Origin: Kiritimatiellia bacterium
Lineage (GTDB): Bacteria; Verrucomicrobiota; Kiritimatiellia; RFP12; UBA3636
Direction: 5' to 3'
Assembly (NCBI GenBank): GCA_016295275.1
Contig: JAEDLN010000139.1
Span: forward strand, 1-6,436
Length of the DNA stretch: 6,436 nucleotides
The notes under the pieces were generated by a model. The model worked only from the letters and a program-made list of their open reading frames with translations, was not told where the DNA came from and made no database searches. This document shows, piece by piece, positions 1-6,375 of this stretch (positions within the stretch are counted from its first letter, which is position 1; each line of letters starts with the position of its first letter). Both the position numbers and the translations under genes were made by a program.

Positions 1-453
1 GGTGGCAGCGTTTCCAACGCGAATGAAACGGTGAACTCAAGTCTCGACAAACTCGGGCGCTACCGCGGCAACGGCGGCTATATCGACAACGGCGACGGCA
101 CATATACCGCGCCCGAGGCGGGCACAACATCGACCGAAGTCGGAACCGCCCGTGTCGGGAGCTACGCGCCGAACGCCTGGGGCCTTTACGATATGCACGG
201 CAACGTCAAGGAGTGGTGCCGTGATTACCGCAGCGGTTCGGTTGACGGGCAGTTCGATCAGGGCGACATCGTCTATTTCGATCCCATCGGCGAAACCTCG
301 GCAACTGCGGTTTCGACTCAGTTCAACTGCCGCGGCGGCGATTGGCAGAGTCTTCCCGCGGCTTGTACAAGCGGACAGCGCGGTAACGCTATTCAGGTGT
401 ATCAAGAACAGGCCAATTGTTGCGGTATACGCCTTTGCTATATCATTCGGTGA
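1..453 (+). CDS. FGE/SUMF1-fold protein, C-terminal part (5' end outside window)
   Basis: The frame is open from the first base of the window, so this is the last 150 residues of a longer protein whose start is not visible. A GTG at position 31 is internal, not a start. The fragment is the C-terminal half of a formylglycine-generating-enzyme-like (SUMF1, C-type-lectin-like) domain. It shows 'RYRGNGGYI', then 'GTARVGSY' and 'NAWGLYDMHGNVKEWC', 'DPIG', 'NCRGGDW', and a terminal 'GIRLCY' in place of the usual 'G-F-R' strand. It ends directly after the domain, unlike its neighbour. The two catalytic cysteines of true FGE (C-x4-C followed by A-A-R) are not present: the matching stretch reads 'AACTSGQR', with one cysteine at a different position. 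Formylglycine synthesis is therefore unlikely. It is rich in cysteine, including an unusual 'NCCGIRLC' near the end. It is paralogous to the next gene, 20 bases downstream. By analogy with that gene it is probably exported, but this cannot be seen. Fold assignment is firm; function is unknown. Confidence 0.9.
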   Translation, partial: GGSVSNANETVNSSLDKLGRYRGNGGYIDNGDGTYTAPEAGTTSTEVGTARVGSYAPNAWGLYDMHGNVKEWCRDYRSGSVDGQFDQGDIVYFDPIGETSATAVSTQFNCRGGDWQSLPAACTSGQRGNAIQVYQEQANCCGIRLCYIIR

Positions 454-456
454 GTT

Positions 457-464
457 AAAGGAGG
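457..464 (+). promoter_or_regulatory. Strong Shine-Dalgarno site of the second gene
   Basis: AAAGGAGG lies four bases after the stop codon of the first gene and nine bases before the ATG at 474. It is a near-perfect match to the 16S anti-Shine-Dalgarno sequence and fixes this ATG as the start, rather than the next in-frame ATG at 483. Its strength suggests independent loading of ribosomes within the shared transcript. Confidence 0.85.
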
Positions 465-473
465 GGTGGAAAA

Positions 474-527
474 ATGAAAGCTATGGTCATTTCCGTTGTT
501 ATTGGCGCGTCGGCATGTGTGTTTGCC
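474..527 (+). other. Signal peptide of the second gene
   Basis: Residues 1-18 have Lys2, a hydrophobic core (MVISVVIGASACV) and a VFA cleavage motif before ADAP. A cysteine at residue 15 lies inside the core but is preceded by A-S-A, not by a lipobox with Leu, Val or Ile at -3, so type I cleavage is more likely than lipidation. Confidence 0.8.
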
Positions 528-2144
528 GCGGATGCGCCCGTCGTGTCCAACGTCGCGCTTTCGCAGGATCCTCAGTCGAAAGAAGTGACGATCACTTACG
601 ATCTTGATGATTATCCTGCGGTGGTGCTGATGAATGTCGCCACCAACACTGCAGCCGACGGAACCGGCGGTTGGGTGGATGTCGGCTACTCCAACGTAAC
701 CGCCGCAGCCGGTGACGTTTTCCGCATTGTCGAAAAGGGCGAGGGGCGGATGATCCGCTGGTATCCCGATGTCGCCTGGAACGATTCTGCCATCAGTTCC
801 ATGCGGGTGACGCTCAAGGCGTTTCCGACGAACGATCCGCCGGCCTATATGGTCTGCAATCTCTACACCGCAGAGCGGATGTATTATGAAACCGCCGATC
901 AGCTTCCCGGCGGAATCGACTCGGACGATTACCGCACACACCTCTTTCTGATGCGCAAGATCCCGGCGAAAAACGTGGAATTCCAGATGAATGTCACCAA
1001 CGCCGACAACGCTGTCGGATTTGACAGCGCACGTGAATTGCAGCATACGGAGAGGTTTACGGAAAACTTCTACATCGGGGTGTTTGAGTTGACGCACTGG
1101 CAGTGGGAATATTGCCGAAAAGAAAAAGCGAAATATTTCGTTGAGGAAGGAGATACGAGACCATGGTGCGACGGTTCGCCCGCCAATAAATTATGGTGGG
1201 GTGATCAGCTTTGGCCGACGAATGCACAGGGGGTGCTGAACAATGTCAATGTCGGCACGGAGACTGTTCTTGCGAAGATGCGCAAAGCCACCGGTTTGGA
1301 TCGGCTTTTCATCCCGACGGAATCACAGTGGGAGTTCGCCTGCCGGGCGGGAAAAGCGACCTCGTTCAACAACGGGGTGAATCTTGCCGCGAAGGGCGAT
1401 GCGTCAAACGCCGGGCTTGATCGGATCGCTCGGTACAAAGGAAACGGCGGATATATCGGCGGCTCCACGAATCCCGATACGGTTACGTGCGGCCCCGAAA
1501 ACGGCACCGCGAGAGTCGGCAGTTACGAGCCGAACGCCTGGGGGCTCTATGACATGCACGGCAATGTGGCGGAGTGGTGCGCGAATATGTTTAACATCTG
1601 GGCTAATAACGATACGCAAAGCGGATTTCCCTTATATATTCCCCTTGATTGGAAAACTGGAGAAGTTCTGACCGATTGGAAAGGCCCGGGACTCCATGAG
1701 CTAGCCTATCGGACGCATCGTGTTTTTCGTGGCGGGCATTGGGCTTCTCCGCCGGTAGACTGCCGCAGTTCAAGCCGTAAAAACGGCCAATTTTGGAGCA
1801 ACGACAACACGCCGTATGTCGGCGCGCGCCTTGCCTACACGCTTAAAGAGTCGAACCCCGATCTCGCGCCAGCAAATCCCGTCAACGATCTTCTGCCGTA
1901 TTCGAACGTCGATGACAGCGAAGGCGAACGGCAGAACAAGAACGATTTCTGGGATCTGACCAAGCACAAAGGTCAGCATGTGTCGGTTGCGACCGGCACG
2001 CTAACTTCAATGGTTTCAGTCCGCAGCGCGACGGAGACGTTGGACCTCGCCGCTTTCGATTCCGCTTTCAGTTCGGCCGCGGCCGCGATCACCACCTGCG
2101 AGCTTAAGACTTATTCCGGCGGCATGTTTATTGTCATCCAGTAA
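474..2144 (+). CDS. Secreted FGE/SUMF1-fold protein with N-terminal beta-sandwich domain
   Basis: A complete 556-residue protein. Residues 1-18 form a Sec signal peptide with probable cleavage after VFA. Residues about 19-130 are a small beta-sandwich domain ('VVSNVALSQDP', 'VTITYDL') that precedes many FGE-fold proteins of Kiritimatiellota and Lentisphaerota. A linker with 'LPGGIDSDDYRTH' and 'MRKIPA' (about 144-165) leads into the SUMF1 domain, about 160-456. Its landmarks are 'NFYIGVFELTHWQWEYC' (198-214), 'FIPTESQWEFACRAG' (279-293), 'NAWGLYDMHGNVAEWC' (354-369), 'FRGGHW' (418-423) and 'GARLAY' (450-455). The FGE catalytic cysteine pair is absent: the stretch reads 'VDCRSSSR', with a single cysteine out of position, so this is not a canonical formylglycine-generating enzyme. 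The last 100 residues are an extension without recognised homology. The protein presumably acts in the periplasm or at the cell surface, perhaps binding glycan or protein; this is inference. It shares a likely operon with a tandem paralogue upstream and a large glycosidase-like gene 12 bases downstream. Confidence 0.93.
   Translation: MKAMVISVVIGASACVFAADAPVVSNVALSQDPQSKEVTITYDLDDYPAVVLMNVATNTAADGTGGWVDVGYSNVTAAAGDVFRIVEKGEGRMIRWYPDVAWNDSAISSMRVTLKAFPTNDPPAYMVCNLYTAERMYYETADQLPGGIDSDDYRTHLFLMRKIPAKNVEFQMNVTNADNAVGFDSARELQHTERFTENFYIGVFELTHWQWEYCRKEKAKYFVEEGDTRPWCDGSPANKLWWGDQLWPTNAQGVLNNVNVGTETVLAKMRKATGLDRLFIPTESQWEFACRAGKATSFNNGVNLAAKGDASNAGLDRIARYKGNGGYIGGSTNPDTVTCGPENGTARVGSYEPNAWGLYDMHGNVAEWCANMFNIWANNDTQSGFPLYIPLDWKTGEVLTDWKGPGLHELAYRTHRVFRGGHWASPPVDCRSSSRKNGQFWSNDNTPYVGARLAYTLKESNPDLAPANPVNDLLPYSNVDDSEGERQNKNDFWDLTKHKGQHVSVATGTLTSMVSVRSATETLDLAAFDSAFSSAAAAITTCELKTYSGGMFIVIQ
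1845..2141 (+). other. C-terminal extension beyond the SUMF1 domain
   Basis: Residues about 458-556 follow the last SUMF1 strand. The first part is polar and probably flexible (NPDLAPANPVNDLL, then a run rich in Asp, Glu, Asn and Lys). The end looks folded: 'SVRSATETLDLAAFDSAF', an Ala/Ser run and a terminal strand 'GGMFIVIQ'. No PEP-CTERM, LPXTG or transmembrane anchor is visible. I do not recognise the domain. The first gene lacks this extension. Confidence 0.55.
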
Positions 2145-2146
2145 AT

Positions 2147-2150
2147 CAGG
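2147..2150 (+). promoter_or_regulatory. Weak Shine-Dalgarno site of the third gene
   Basis: Only CAGG can be found in the 12-base gap before the ATG at 2157, with a six-base spacer. It is much weaker than the site of the second gene. The closeness of the upstream stop codon (2142-2144) suggests that translation of this long gene depends partly on ribosomes finishing the gene before it. Confidence 0.45.
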
Positions 2151-2156
2151 CGTAAA

Positions 2157-2210
2157 ATGAAAAAGTTGTTTTTGGGGGCGGCGTTGGCTGCGGCGGTTTC
2201 GGCCGGAGCG
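2157..2210 (+). other. Signal peptide of the third gene
   Basis: MKK is followed by a Leu/Ala-rich core and 'SAGA' before AERIVNG. Cleavage after Ala18 (A-G-A) or Ala19 is likely. The mature protein would begin directly with the carbohydrate-binding domain ('RIVNGSF'), which supports both the start codon and export. Confidence 0.85.
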
Positions 2211-5200
2211 GCCGAGCGGATTGTCAACGGTTCTTTCGATCGCGGCACCGGTCCGTGGCAGACGTATCTTGCGGAATACGATGGCAGCGTCTCCCGCGGC
2301 GGCGAGGGAGGATCGCTGCGCCTCGACGCGCCCGAAGGGCTTAAAGGTCAGTGCATAGTCAATCAGGAGATTTGGCTTGATCAGCAGGTGCCCGCCACTT
2401 TTGCGTATTCATGCTGGACGAAAGCGGCAGGACTTGCCGAAGACGCCGTTCCTTCGCACAGCAATTACGGCATTGAACTTTGCGTCAAGTACGCCGACGG
2501 CTCGCAGCAATGGATCGCGCCCAGGATGAAGCCCGGTGTGGGGACGCACGGCTGGGAGCGGCTTTCCGGCGTTTTCATGCCGCCGCGCGCCGTGAAGAGC
2601 GTCGTGTTCTACGCTCGGCTCCGCATCCCCGGGAAGGTCTGGTACGATGATTTCTCGCTCGAAGAGTTCGCGCCTGCGCGCAGCGACCTGAAGGGCTGCC
2701 GGATCGTCGAATCCGACGATATAATCACGCTTGAAAACGATTATGTGAAACTCGTTTTCGAACCCGCCAACGGCGGCACCTGCCGCGAATTCCGCGTCAA
2801 GAAAACCGGCGCTGATTATGCGGGCGAGAAGCATCACGAATCGCGGATGTTCGCCGACCGTCTGCGCGTGGGGGGCAACTGTTTCAAGCGGGTTTACAAG
2901 GCCGAGGTCGTCAGGAACACCCCCGGCGAGGCGGTGCTGAAGCTCTCCGTCAACGCTCCGCAGGGTTATCAGTTCCTTGAGCTTTCCAAGACGCTCCGCC
3001 TGACCGACCGCTCGTCGGCGGTCGAATGCGTATATACCTACCGTAATCTCCCTGAGTCGATGGCGTCTACGGTGATCGAGCCTTATTTCCGCCACGGCTG
3101 GAGCATGCGGAAAAACGATGCGCAGCGGTATTTCGTGCCGACCGCCGAAGGTGCAAAATCAATCGGTCCTACCGGCGGCAACGTTTATGTCACCAACGCC
3201 GTCGCCGGATGGGTGGCGGCGGGTGACGGAAAATCGCAGCTGCTCGCTTGCGAATTCGATTATTCGCGCCTCGCGTTCGAATATTTCTGGTTAGGCGGAG
3301 CCGACAACACTACGGCCGAATGGGTGTTCATGCCGGTTGAAATCGCCTGCGGAGGGGCTTTTGAGACGACGCAGACGTTGTATCCCGCATCCGGTATTTC
3401 CCTCCCCGACGGCGCCGTCAACGGCATCGTGACTGGTCTTGAGCGCGGCGGCGACGGAAAACTTTCGCTGAAAGTTTCTTCCGCCTCGGTCTACGTGCTC
3501 GAACTTGTCGCTAAAGTCGCGCTTAAAAACGGCGGTGTTAAAGAGGTGGTGAAGACGGTGCAGACTTCCCCCGATTCGGTCGTGACGGTCGATCTCGGCG
3601 TCGATGCGGCGGCGGTCAAGGCGGTTCGGACGATTTTGAGCGATTCAGGGCGCGTAGTCTATGAGGCCGACCGCGCGTTCGTGCCCGGTTTCGTCTACAA
3701 GCCGAAATCGGCCAAGGCGAAGCCGGCGGAGCTTAAGCCTTTTGAACTTAAACTCTCCGAGGAAGTGGTCACTCCCCACGTCAAGTGGATGAAGCCGTTC
3801 GCCGGCGGCAAGCCGAAAGTCTTCTTCCTCTTGGACATTCTCCATCAGCGCGAGGTGGTCGAACTCGCCCAACGTATGGAGCTTGACCACCGGGTCGTCC
3901 GCATCGCCTACCACCGCGATGTTGCGGCCTGGGGAATGTGCGATCGCTACAACCGCTATACCCCGGCCGATGCCAACCTTTCGCTCAAGAGCGAGTTGGA
4001 GAAGCCGCTCGACGCCATCGTGATCTCCGGCAATCTCTGGAAGAGCGTCGACGTCGAAAACCGCGCCCGGATCGCCGCGCTCGCCGCCTCCGGCGTCGGC
4101 ATCGTCGAGATCGGCACGACCAATGCGGCGCCGGCGGGGATGAAAGCGGACGCCGCCGGACTTAAGTACATCAAGGATGCGGTATCGCCGGAACTTCTGC
4201 CTTACGGCGCGGGCAAAGTGCGCGCGTATTCGGCCGGCAGCCGGCGTTACGTCCACTTCGACTATCCCGCGCTCGGAGGCCTGACACCGGTAGTGTCATT
4301 CGAGGCGACGGAGCCGGCGTTCCGCTATCAGGATTATTCGCTCGGCGTCATCGCGCGCGCGGTGGCGTGGGTCGCCGGCCGCGACGTGAAGGTTCCGGCG
4401 GACGCGGCGCGTGCGTACGAGTCTTTCGTCTGCGAAGGCGGGCTCGAGATCATCCATGAATTTCTGCGCGATGCCTCCGGCAAAATCTGCGACTGGAAGG
4501 CGACCGCGAAAAAGACCGACAAGGCACCTACCTTCAGGAAGGAACCGCTGCCTTTGCTCGTCAAGGAAGAAGACCACAGCTCGCTTCCGTTCGCCGTCGG
4601 CGAGAGCGGCTACCGCTCGGGCTTAAGGCGCTATCTGGTGCCTTACCGCTTTGCGCAGTACCGCAAGGCTGGCGTGAATGAACTCAGGTTCTGGCATTCG
4701 AACGACAAGAGCGCCTTTTTCGACGAGGCGATGAAAATGGGCTTCAAGTTCGATTTCCCGGTGACCGACGCGCGGATCGGGAAATTCGAACAGCTCTTTT
4801 CCGAGCCGTATCTGAAGACCGGCGACCGCAGCTATCTCTGCCGCAAGCCGTGTTACCACGACGAGGAATTCATGACGTCCGACCTCGCGCGGGTCAACCG
4901 CAACATCGACAAGTTCCTAAAGTATTCGCCAAGGAGTTTCGACTGCGGCGACGAAAACTCGCTCACCAAGTGGGGGACCGCGTTCGACTTCTGTTTCTCG
5001 GAAAAGACTCTCGCCGCCGAACGCGTGTGGCTTAAGGAGGTGTATGGCGATCTTGATGCGCTCAACAAATCCTGGGACACCGATTTCACGGCGTGGGACA
5101 AGGTGACGCCGCTCATCACCGAGGAAGCGCGTAAGCTGCATTCGAAGGATCGCCGCTGGGCCGCGTGGGCCGACCACCGCCGGTTCATGGAGCTTACCTA

Positions 5201-6374
5201 CTGCGGCTATTTCCGTAAGGTCAAGGAGGCGATCGAGGCGAAAGCGCCGGGAGTGCCGCTCGACATGTCCGGCACTCAGCCGCCGAACGGCTGGACGGGG
5301 ATGGATATGTGGTTGCTTTCGGACGTGATCGGCGTCGCTGCCGCCTATGACGTCGACAATCTTGCGGAAATCGTGCGCTCCTTCCGCCGGCCGCTCATTA
5401 AGCCGTGGTACGGCTATGGCGCGAGCGGCCCGAACGTGGAGCGTCGTGCATGGTATGACGCGCTCAGGTTCAAGAATTTCGGCGTTTCCTATTACGACGG
5501 GATCAACGTCCTGCAGCCCGACTACACCATTCCGAAACAGGTCAAGGAACTGAGCGACGCGCTCAAGTTCTTTATCGAGGGGGGCGCGGCGCTCCTTCGT
5601 ACGCTCGACGAAAAACCGCAGGTGCTTATCCACTATTCGCAGGCGTCGATTCACGCCGCGCAGATCGAAAAGCGCTACGATGGTTTCCTTGCCGCCCGCG
5701 CGGTGTGGTGCCAGCTCCTTGACGACATGAATCTGTCTTACCGCTTCGTCGCGTATGCGGAACTTGAGGACGGCGAACTTGAGCGTACGCCCGCGAAGGT
5801 GCTCATTCTCCCGGAGTCGTCGGCAATGTCGGAAAAGGAACTTGCCGCGGTCCGCAGGTTTGCCGCCCGCGGTGGCTGCGTGGTCGGCGACCGTCTGAGC
5901 GCGACGCACGACATCCACTGCAACTATCTCGGCAAAAGCGCGCTTGAAGATCTCTTCGCGTCCGGGAAAGGGGCGGTGCGCATCGACCGGGTGCTGCCGC
6001 AGTACCGCAACCTGAGGATGATGAAATCGAAGGTGGCGGACGCCGTCGCCTACCGAGACGGAATTTACGCAAAATTCTCGAAATATCTGCCGCGTCGCCG
6101 CGTGGAATTCGTTTCCGGCGGGATTACCGGCGTTAGAACCTTCCTTTTGGAGCCGATGGCGGGCGGCGACGAGTTCTATCTCGGTTTTGTCCGTGAAGGC
6201 GAGTCCAACGGCTCCGACGGGGTCACGGAAGTGAAGCTCGGCGGCGAATTCAAGGTGACTGACATGCGCAAGAAGACGGACCTCGGCGTCAAGCGGACGT
6301 TCAAGGTCGCGTTGCAGCCGTATGAAGCCGCGTTTTACGCTGTGTCCAGAAGTAAACTTGGATTCCAGAAGTAA
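2157..6374 (+). CDS. Large secreted multidomain protein with GH42-like glycoside hydrolase barrel
   Basis: A complete 1405-residue protein. A Sec signal peptide covers residues 1-18 or 1-19. Residues about 20-172 form a CBM4/9-like carbohydrate-binding jelly roll ('IVNGSFDRGTGPWQ' to 'VWYDDFSLEEF'). Residues about 183-412 resemble a galactose-mutarotase-like beta-sandwich ('LENDYVKLVFEPANGG'). Residues about 552-742 resemble a Rossmann-like glutamine-amidotransferase-type domain ('KVFFLLDILHQREVVELA', later 'LGVIARAVAWVAGRD'). The TIM barrel spans about 820-1150. It carries 'FDCGDENSLT' (928-937, Glu933 the likely acid/base), the GH42-type 'WLKEVYGDLDALNKSW' (958-973), 'SGTQ' (1038-1041), 'DNLAEIVRSF' (1067-1076) and 'KPWYGYG' (1082-1088). 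A trimerisation-like domain (about 1153-1250: 'VLIHYSQASIHAAQI', 'KVLILPESSAMSEKEL') and a C-terminal beta domain (about 1315-1395) follow. It belongs to an uncharacterised GH42-related family. GH42 enzymes are beta-galactosidases, but the substrate here is unknown. The usual nucleophile position has no carboxylate. The ATG is chosen because it gives a clean signal peptide. Confidence 0.9.
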   Translation: MKKLFLGAALAAAVSAGAAERIVNGSFDRGTGPWQTYLAEYDGSVSRGGEGGSLRLDAPEGLKGQCIVNQEIWLDQQVPATFAYSCWTKAAGLAEDAVPSHSNYGIELCVKYADGSQQWIAPRMKPGVGTHGWERLSGVFMPPRAVKSVVFYARLRIPGKVWYDDFSLEEFAPARSDLKGCRIVESDDIITLENDYVKLVFEPANGGTCREFRVKKTGADYAGEKHHESRMFADRLRVGGNCFKRVYKAEVVRNTPGEAVLKLSVNAPQGYQFLELSKTLRLTDRSSAVECVYTYRNLPESMASTVIEPYFRHGWSMRKNDAQRYFVPTAEGAKSIGPTGGNVYVTNAVAGWVAAGDGKSQLLACEFDYSRLAFEYFWLGGADNTTAEWVFMPVEIACGGAFETTQTLYPASGISLPDGAVNGIVTGLERGGDGKLSLKVSSASVYVLELVAKVALKNGGVKEVVKTVQTSPDSVVTVDLGVDAAAVKAVRTILSDSGRVVYEADRAFVPGFVYKPKSAKAKPAELKPFELKLSEEVVTPHVKWMKPFAGGKPKVFFLLDILHQREVVELAQRMELDHRVVRIAYHRDVAAWGMCDRYNRYTPADANLSLKSELEKPLDAIVISGNLWKSVDVENRARIAALAASGVGIVEIGTTNAAPAGMKADAAGLKYIKDAVSPELLPYGAGKVRAYSAGSRRYVHFDYPALGGLTPVVSFEATEPAFRYQDYSLGVIARAVAWVAGRDVKVPADAARAYESFVCEGGLEIIHEFLRDASGKICDWKATAKKTDKAPTFRKEPLPLLVKEEDHSSLPFAVGESGYRSGLRRYLVPYRFAQYRKAGVNELRFWHSNDKSAFFDEAMKMGFKFDFPVTDARIGKFEQLFSEPYLKTGDRSYLCRKPCYHDEEFMTSDLARVNRNIDKFLKYSPRSFDCGDENSLTKWGTAFDFCFSEKTLAAERVWLKEVYGDLDALNKSWDTDFTAWDKVTPLITEEARKLHSKDRRWAAWADHRRFMELTYCGYFRKVKEAIEAKAPGVPLDMSGTQPPNGWTGMDMWLLSDVIGVAAAYDVDNLAEIVRSFRRPLIKPWYGYGASGPNVERRAWYDALRFKNFGVSYYDGINVLQPDYTIPKQVKELSDALKFFIEGGAALLRTLDEKPQVLIHYSQASIHAAQIEKRYDGFLAARAVWCQLLDDMNLSYRFVAYAELEDGELERTPAKVLILPESSAMSEKELAAVRRFAARGGCVVGDRLSATHDIHCNYLGKSALEDLFASGKGAVRIDRVLPQYRNLRMMKSKVADAVAYRDGIYAKFSKYLPRRRVEFVSGGITGVRTFLLEPMAGGDEFYLGFVREGESNGSDGVTEVKLGGEFKVTDMRKKTDLGVKRTFKVALQPYEAAFYAVSRSKLGFQK
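4614..5606 (+). other. Catalytic-type TIM barrel region of the third gene (GH42-like)
   Basis: Residues about 820-1150. The early barrel strand 'AGVNELRFWHSND' is followed by the strand-4 motif 'FDCGDENSLT', where Glu933 (codon 4953-4955) takes the place of the GH42 acid/base. The insertion 'VYGDLDALNKSWDTDFTAWDKV' is the clearest GH42 signature. The strand-7 region reads 'RPLIKPWYGYG', where GH42 enzymes have the nucleophile Glu after 'KPF-x-L-M'. Glu1071, in 'NLAEIVRSF', is the nearest well-placed acidic residue upstream. Boundaries are estimates from motifs. Confidence 0.75.
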
Positions 6375-6375
6375 A
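6345..6375 (+). repeat. 12-bp direct repeat spanning the stop codon of the third gene
   Basis: TCCAGAAGTAAA occurs at 6345-6356 and again at 6364-6375, 19 bases apart. The two copies are read in different frames. The first gives Ser-Arg-Ser-Lys; the second is read as ...CAG-AAG-TAA and supplies the stop codon. It may be the trace of a short duplication or slippage event that reshaped the C-terminus. Confidence 0.7.

Noticed and set aside
474..527. Lipoprotein signal in the second gene (Cys15)
   Set aside because: The residues before the cysteine are A-S-A, without Leu, Val or Ile at -3, and a good type I site (VFA) follows.
152..607. A 151-codon + strand frame overlapping the first and second genes
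   Set aside because: It is out of frame with two well-supported proteins, has a Thr/Arg/Ala-rich composition typical of frame-shifted GC-rich DNA and no ribosome binding site.
438..1097. A 219-codon open frame on the minus strand over the second gene
   Set aside because: The + strand here encodes a signal peptide and recognised domains behind a strong ribosome binding site; the antisense product resembles no known family.
1..2144. Annotation of the first two genes as active formylglycine-generating enzymes (sulfatase maturation)
   Set aside because: The catalytic cysteine pair is not present in either, and no sulfatase is in the window.
2409..4256. Minus-strand open frames at 2409-3095 and 3645-4256
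   Set aside because: Both are shadows of the third gene with no start signals or domain patterns.
4917..5918. A 333-codon open frame on the minus strand inside the third gene
   Set aside because: It lies wholly antisense to the GH42-like barrel, has no recognisable domain and is rich in Arg, His and Val, as expected from the reverse reading of a GC-rich gene.
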